Positions 62,391 through 64,000 of a stretch of DNA of 64,000 nt are shown one piece after another. Position 1 is the stretch's first letter. Every line of letters begins with the position of its first letter. Where the stretch lies: NCBI RefSeq assembly GCF_963678635.1, contig NC_087067.1, positions 22,325,547-22,389,546 of the forward strand. The letters are read 5' to 3'. The DNA is from Symsagittifera roscoffensis (taxonomy: Eukaryota > Xenacoelomorpha > Acoela > Convolutidae). A model generated the notes under the pieces. The model did no database searches, was not told the DNA's origin, and worked only from the letters and a program-made list of their open reading frames with translations. Position numbers and translations under genes: made by a program.

Positions 62391-64000
62391 TTCCCTTGGG
62401 CGGTATGACATTTTGGAAGACCCACACATATTGGCCCACTTCATATGGCTTTGCTTGTAATATTTTTTCGACATATTTTCTGCGTTGCCTCATTTGCGCT
62501 TGCGCGGTGTTCCTCCTGCATAGCTCGTTTAACTCCTGTTGTCTTTTGATCGCTTCTTTCACGTACGCCTGAGGCGACGTCCTTTTCCCTTCGTATTCCG
62601 GGTAAAAGAATGTCAGAGGCATTGCTCTCTCCCTGCCCGTCAACATCATGAAGGGACTGATGCCCGTCGTTGAGTGCTGTGTACTGTTGTAGGCCCCTAC
62701 TACCTGTGGCAGGTATTTATCCCAATCCGTCATGTATCTTGAGCAGTACACCCTTAACATGTTGACCAGTGTCCTGTTCTGTCTCTCTACCAACCCGTTG
62801 GTCTGTGGATGGTAGGTTGTCGAGTGTGCTTGAGCAATTTGCGATCTCCTCATCAATTCTTTTGTCAAGTCCCCCACAAAAGCTTTGCCGTTGTCCGACT
62901 GGAAAGTCATTGGACAACCATACCGCGATATCCAATGCGTTATCAGATGATCACATGTCTCCTCGGCCGAGGCTGTCTGGCACGGAACTGCTTCCGCCAA
63001 CTTTGTGAAGTGATCTATTATAACCAATATCTGGTTATATCCCGACTCCGTCATGCAGATTTTTTGATGGTCTATCTGCACCACTTCATTGAACTCTGAG
63101 CTCTCGACGGACTTGAGGGGAAACTTCATCTTCCTTGGGTCCTTTACCTGGAGGCATGCCAGGCAGGCATTCACCCATCTCTCGCAAGCTTTTCTCATCC
63201 CTGGCCAATCAAACCTGTGAAGTATCCTTTGTTGTACTTTGTCTATCCCCTGGTGCCCCATCTGGTCGTGCGATCTGAAAAGCACCTCCGTTTGATACAA
63301 CTGTGGTAGTATGATGAGGTTGTGTTTGTGTAATATCTTCTCCTCATCTTTCCTCTTGCATGCTACCACCCCATCAGCTGTGTGATAGAGTAAGTCTTTC
63401 TTTTCTTTGTAGAACTGGCTCAAGATCTTGTAGCTGTCTTCCTCGAGTTCCCCCTTCTCCTTGACCCCCGACTGGATCCATTTGGAGAGGTTATTCGTCA
63501 TTTTGTCATTCTTTTGGGCTCTTATTAGGTCTGACAGCCTGTATCTCGCCTTGACATGCTCCTTTAGCGCCATGATCTGTCCATTCATCTCACCAGGGTT
63601 GTGGATGTCATCACTCAGCTTCACGCATATCATCCTTTTCACGATTTTTATATCATCTTCTGGCACCAGATTCGTTCTGACGTTTGAGTTGCATGATAGT
63701 TCCCTGAAGGGCTTCCTTGAAACCGCAATTTTCTCAAGTTCCTCACCACCTCGTAGCTCCTGTATGTCTTGATTGTACGTTCCTGAAGATGGATCCGTCT
63801 GTAACTCCCTGTCGTGGTGCCTTGTCTTCTCTTCCGCCAATATCATGCACAGACTGTCTTGGTTTTCGCTGCTCTCATCCGAGTCTTCATCCCATCCTTC
63901 ACGCTCCCCGGACAATTTTCCTTCTCCGGTTTCTTCTTCCGTGAACATGGAACACTCCCCGGACTCTTGACCTAGTCCCAGGTGTCCTGTATCTTCTTTG
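62356..64000 (-). CDS. Element B Pol: linker and integrase (open at the right edge)
   Basis: The frame is open to 64000 with no stop. After the linker that follows RNase H (KARYRLSDLIRAQKNDKM, EEDSYKIL), an H2C2 integrase zinc-binding module (HDQMGH...CLAC, about 63285-63150) leads into the DDE core: QIDHQ, FQSDNGKAF, then E in GLVERQNRTL with exactly 35 residues between the last two acids. GAYNSTQHSTTGISPF follows. The frame is lost at about 62385 by what looks like a one-base deletion near AAGAAACTA, before the GPF tail. RT and Gag of B lie outside the window. Confidence 0.88.
   Translation of the reverse strand, partial: KEDTGHLGLGQESGECSMFTEEETGEGKLSGEREGWDEDSDESSENQDSLCMILAEEKTRHHDRELQTDPSSGTYNQDIQELRGGEELEKIAVSRKPFRELSCNSNVRTNLVPEDDIKIVKRMICVKLSDDIHNPGEMNGQIMALKEHVKARYRLSDLIRAQKNDKMTNNLSKWIQSGVKEKGELEEDSYKILSQFYKEKKDLLYHTADGVVACKRKDEEKILHKHNLIILPQLYQTEVLFRSHDQMGHQGIDKVQQRILHRFDWPGMRKACERWVNACLACLQVKDPRKMKFPLKSVESSEFNEVVQIDHQKICMTESGYNQILVIIDHFTKLAEAVPCQTASAEETCDHLITHWISRYGCPMTFQSDNGKAFVGDLTKELMRRSQIAQAHSTTYHPQTNGLVERQNRTLVNMLRVYCSRYMTDWDKYLPQVVGAYNSTQHSTTGISPFMMLTGRERAMPLTFFYPEYEGKRTSPQAYVKEAIKRQQELNELCRRNTAQAQMRQRRKYVEKILQAKPYEVGQYVWVFQNVIPPKGTKKLLSGGDHS
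63904..63964 (-). repeat. Two polypurine-tract core copies in B pol
   Basis: CTCCCCGGAC at 63904-63913 and 63955-63964, in the same linker region that holds three copies in A. Confidence 0.65.

Overview
The window is animal genomic DNA; the species cannot be named from it. Evidence for an animal: one host gene with GT-AG introns and tandem CCCH zinc fingers, surrounded by LINE, Penelope-like, tRNA-derived and Ty3/gypsy-type elements. The left 13 kb is AT-rich. The right 36 kb is almost entirely retroelement coding sequence. Larvaceans are one lineage known for Ty3/gypsy elements with extra genes after pol, but nothing here proves that identity.

Layout. (1) 53-372: a 320-bp hAT-like MITE with 8-bp target duplication, 10 bp past the stop codon of the host gene. 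(2) 383-12573, minus strand: a complete five-exon gene whose exons join in phase into a 403-residue protein with seven CCCH zinc fingers. Its introns hold tRNA-like sequences, small repeats and a dead LINE with C2H2 fingers (9290-11775). (3) 13340-28423: LINE and Penelope-like wreckage. A 5'-truncated Penelope-like element sits inside a LINE reverse transcriptase with a 12-bp target duplication. The block containing it is present in three diverged tandem copies joined at the same short sequence. (4) 28424-64000: two related, very large LTR retrotransposons, both on the minus strand. Element A has its 3' LTR at 28424-29347 and coding regions at 30168-47116. Element B has its 3' LTR at 50121-51198, coding regions from 51809 onward, and runs off the right edge.

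The unusual system is in part 4. After Gag, protease, RT, RNase H and integrase, both elements have a macrodomain-like module at the end of pol. This is followed by a separate reading frame of about 3,000 codons, roughly as long as gag and pol together. It begins with a helical and coiled-coil region, then a complete SGNH/GDSL-hydrolase signature, then a second degenerate SGNH-like block, then about 2,000 residues I do not recognise that include a conserved C-x4-C-x4-H-x-C-x4-C cluster. A is nearly intact here (one frameshift, one in-frame TAG), while B is broken in at least six places. A in turn has lost exactly the integrase by an in-frame deletion that B does not share. Good splice acceptors lie just upstream of the extra frame in both, suggesting a spliced subgenomic mRNA as for a retroviral env gene.

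Non-coding signals shared by A and B include an invariant double hairpin and a CRE palindrome in the LTR, a polypurine-tract core repeated several times inside pol, and in A's leader a long series of CCTCCGGATT-type motifs. No second LTR lies between A and B, so they may be a head-to-tail tandem sharing one LTR.
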